NCBI RefSeq assembly: GCF_000719265.1
Contig: NZ_JOFL01000007.1
Coordinates: 192,193 to 256,192, forward strand
DNA: 64,000 nucleotides
Reading direction: 5' to 3'
Source: Streptomyces roseoverticillatus
Lineage (GTDB): Bacteria > Actinomycetota > Actinomycetes > Streptomycetales > Streptomycetaceae
Below the pieces are notes generated by a model. The model was not told where the DNA came from, made no database searches, and worked only from the letters and a program-made list of their open reading frames with translations. Of this stretch, positions 62,766-64,000 are shown piece by piece. A program made the translations under genes and the position numbers. Positions within the stretch are counted from its first letter, which is position 1; every line of letters begins with the position of its first letter.

Positions 62766-64000
62766 TCACGTGGGCAGGACCACCCTCATGATCAACCCGC
62801 CGCCCTCGCGCGGCACCGCGGTGATCCGCCCGCCGTGCGCGCGGGCCACCGAGCGCACGATGGACAGACCCAGGCCGACACCCTTGTCGCTGCCCGTGCG
62901 CTCCGTGCGGAGCCTGCGGAACGGCTCGAAGATGTTGTCCAGCTCGTACGCCGGGACCACGGGACCGGTGTTCTCCACCACCAGCACCGCCTGACCCGGC
63001 TGGGCCTCGGTGGTGACCTCGACCCAGCCGTCCGGCGCGTTGTAGCGCACGGCGTTCTGCACGAGGTTCAGCGCGATCCGCTCCAGCAGCACGCCGTTGC
63101 CCTGGACCACCGCGGGCTGCCGCGTGCCGCGCAGCTCCACGCCCTTGCCCTGGGCCTCCGAGCGCGTCTGGTCCAGCGCCCGGGACGCCACCTCGGCCAG
63201 GTCCACGGGCTTGCGGTCGACGATCTCGTTGTCGCTGCGGGCGAGCAGCAGCAGGCCCTCCACCAGCTGCTCGCTGCGCTCGTTCGTGGCCAGCAGCGTC
63301 TTGCCGAGCTGCTGGAGCTCCGGCGGCGCACCGGGGTCGGAGAGGGTGACCTCCAGCAGCGTGCGGTTGATCGCGAGCGGCGTGCGCAGCTCGTGCGAGG
63401 CGTTGGCCACGAACCGCTGCTGCGCGGTGAAGGCCCGCTCCAGCCGGTCCAGCATCTCGTCGAAGGTGTCGGACAGCTCCTTCAACTCGTCCTCCGGCCC
63501 GCCCAGTTCGATGCGCCGGGAGAGGTCGGTGGCGGCCACCCGGCGGGCGGTCCGCGTCATCCTGCCCAGCGGCGAGAGGACCCGGCCCGCCATGGCGTAG
63601 CCGAAGGCGAAGGCGATCACGGCGAGGCCCAGGAGGGCGAGCAGGGAGCGCTTGAGGAGGCCGTCGAGGGCGATGGCGCGCTGGTGCTCCATGCACAGCC
63701 GCAGGCCGTTCATGAAGGCGTCGCTGTTGGTCGCGGAGCCCTGGGGCAGGCTCCGGCAGCTGGCGCTGGTCTCGACGTTGGCGTTGAGGATCCGGAACGG
63801 CAGCTGGTTGCCCTGGGTGAGGGCGTCGGCGGCCAGCAGGTAGATGATCGTCAGCAGCAGGACGCCCGCCATCAGGAACATCCCGCCGTACAGCAGGGTC
63901 AGCCGTATCCGGATGGTGGGGCGCAGCCAGGGGAACGGCCGCACGACGGGCTGCCGCGGGTCCCAGGTGGGCTTGGGGGGCGCTGCGGGGGGTGCGGGCG
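62766..64000 (-). CDS. cutS: CutS sensor histidine kinase (5' end at or beyond window edge)
   Basis: At least 392 residues. Two membrane helices (LTLLYGGMFLMAGVLLLTIIY near residue 15 and one near 150) flank a ~100-residue extracytoplasmic domain with two cysteines (ASCRSL, RLCMEH). HAMP follows, then the H-box ASHELRTPLAINRTLLE, N-box NLVQNAVRYN, and GSDKGVGLGLSIVRSVA. CutS with CutR controls secreted-protein quality and, in S. lividans, actinorhodin. GTG 63944 is a possible start, but the frame stays open to 64000 with a Pro-rich segment (PPKPTWDPRQP) that I recall as typical of CutS N-termini, so the true start is probably outside. Confidence 0.9.
   Translation of the reverse strand, partial: PAPPAAPPKPTWDPRQPVVRPFPWLRPTIRIRLTLLYGGMFLMAGVLLLTIIYLLAADALTQGNQLPFRILNANVETSASCRSLPQGSATNSDAFMNGLRLCMEHQRAIALDGLLKRSLLALLGLAVIAFAFGYAMAGRVLSPLGRMTRTARRVAATDLSRRIELGGPEDELKELSDTFDEMLDRLERAFTAQQRFVANASHELRTPLAINRTLLEVTLSDPGAPPELQQLGKTLLATNERSEQLVEGLLLLARSDNEIVDRKPVDLAEVASRALDQTRSEAQGKGVELRGTRQPAVVQGNGVLLERIALNLVQNAVRYNAPDGWVEVTTEAQPGQAVLVVENTGPVVPAYELDNIFEPFRRLRTERTGSDKGVGLGLSIVRSVARAHGGRITAVPREGGGLIMRVVLPT

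Overview
The window is a very GC-rich actinobacterial chromosome segment, almost certainly Streptomyces. The evidence is a conservon (kinase, roadblock, DUF742, GTPase, P450), the order cutS / DUF4193 / DUF3093 / PaaI thioesterase / dut / DUF3710, a PucR-type regulator, and rare TTA leucine codons (bldA style) in likely secondary-metabolism genes.

Left end (1-7.6 kb): accessory and partly decayed. It holds the N-terminal part of a SNF2/RapA-type helicase running off the edge, a soluble Ser/Thr kinase, a SWIM zinc-finger gene broken by two frameshifts, a DUF262-DUF1524 (GmrSD-like) protein carrying an MGMT-like domain without the reactive cysteine, and a remnant of a beta-lactamase-fold hydrolase. 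Then come two core genes: a TrmA/RlmD-type RNA methyltransferase and an APC permease.

Middle (11.4-44.2 kb): a conservon with two P450s, followed by what looks like a biosynthetic cluster centred on nitrous acid. A CreD-like nitrosuccinate lyase and a CreE-like aspartate N-oxygenase make up the aspartate-nitrosuccinate (ANS) pathway. A NarK-type nitrate/nitrite carrier is nearby. A flavin hydroxylase, an acyl-CoA-ligase-like enzyme (candidate ATP-dependent diazotase) and an arylamine N-acetyltransferase form one coupled operon. The aromatic supply genes are a type II DAHP synthase, PhzD and PhzE (chorismate to ADIC to DHHA, one oxidation short of 3-hydroxyanthranilate), two transaldolase-family proteins (one without its catalytic lysine), a free transketolase C-terminal domain, a PabAB-type aminodeoxychorismate synthase and a methyltransferase. 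A PucR-type regulator and an inactivated IS701-type transposase close the region. My inference is a diazo (ortho-quinone diazide) or other N-N-bonded aromatic product built on an aminohydroxybenzoate. No phenazine-completing genes (phzF/phzG/phzB) are present.

Right end (44.6-64 kb): housekeeping and potassium genes. Two TrkA proteins, DUF3159, an OB-fold protein, KdpE/KdpD, an AAC(2')-like acetyltransferase, a two-RCK channel-like protein and kdpFABC, in which kdpB has lost about 66 codons including the TGDG motif and is frameshifted. Then DUF3710, dut, thioesterase, DUF3093, a conserved hypothetical, DUF4193 and the CutS sensor kinase, whose start lies at or beyond the right edge.

Repeats are prominent. 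A dispersed GC-palindromic element sits in several gaps (18.8, 24.3-24.8, 28.9-29.1 and 51.7 kb), and short tandem duplications start at the stop codons of three unrelated genes.
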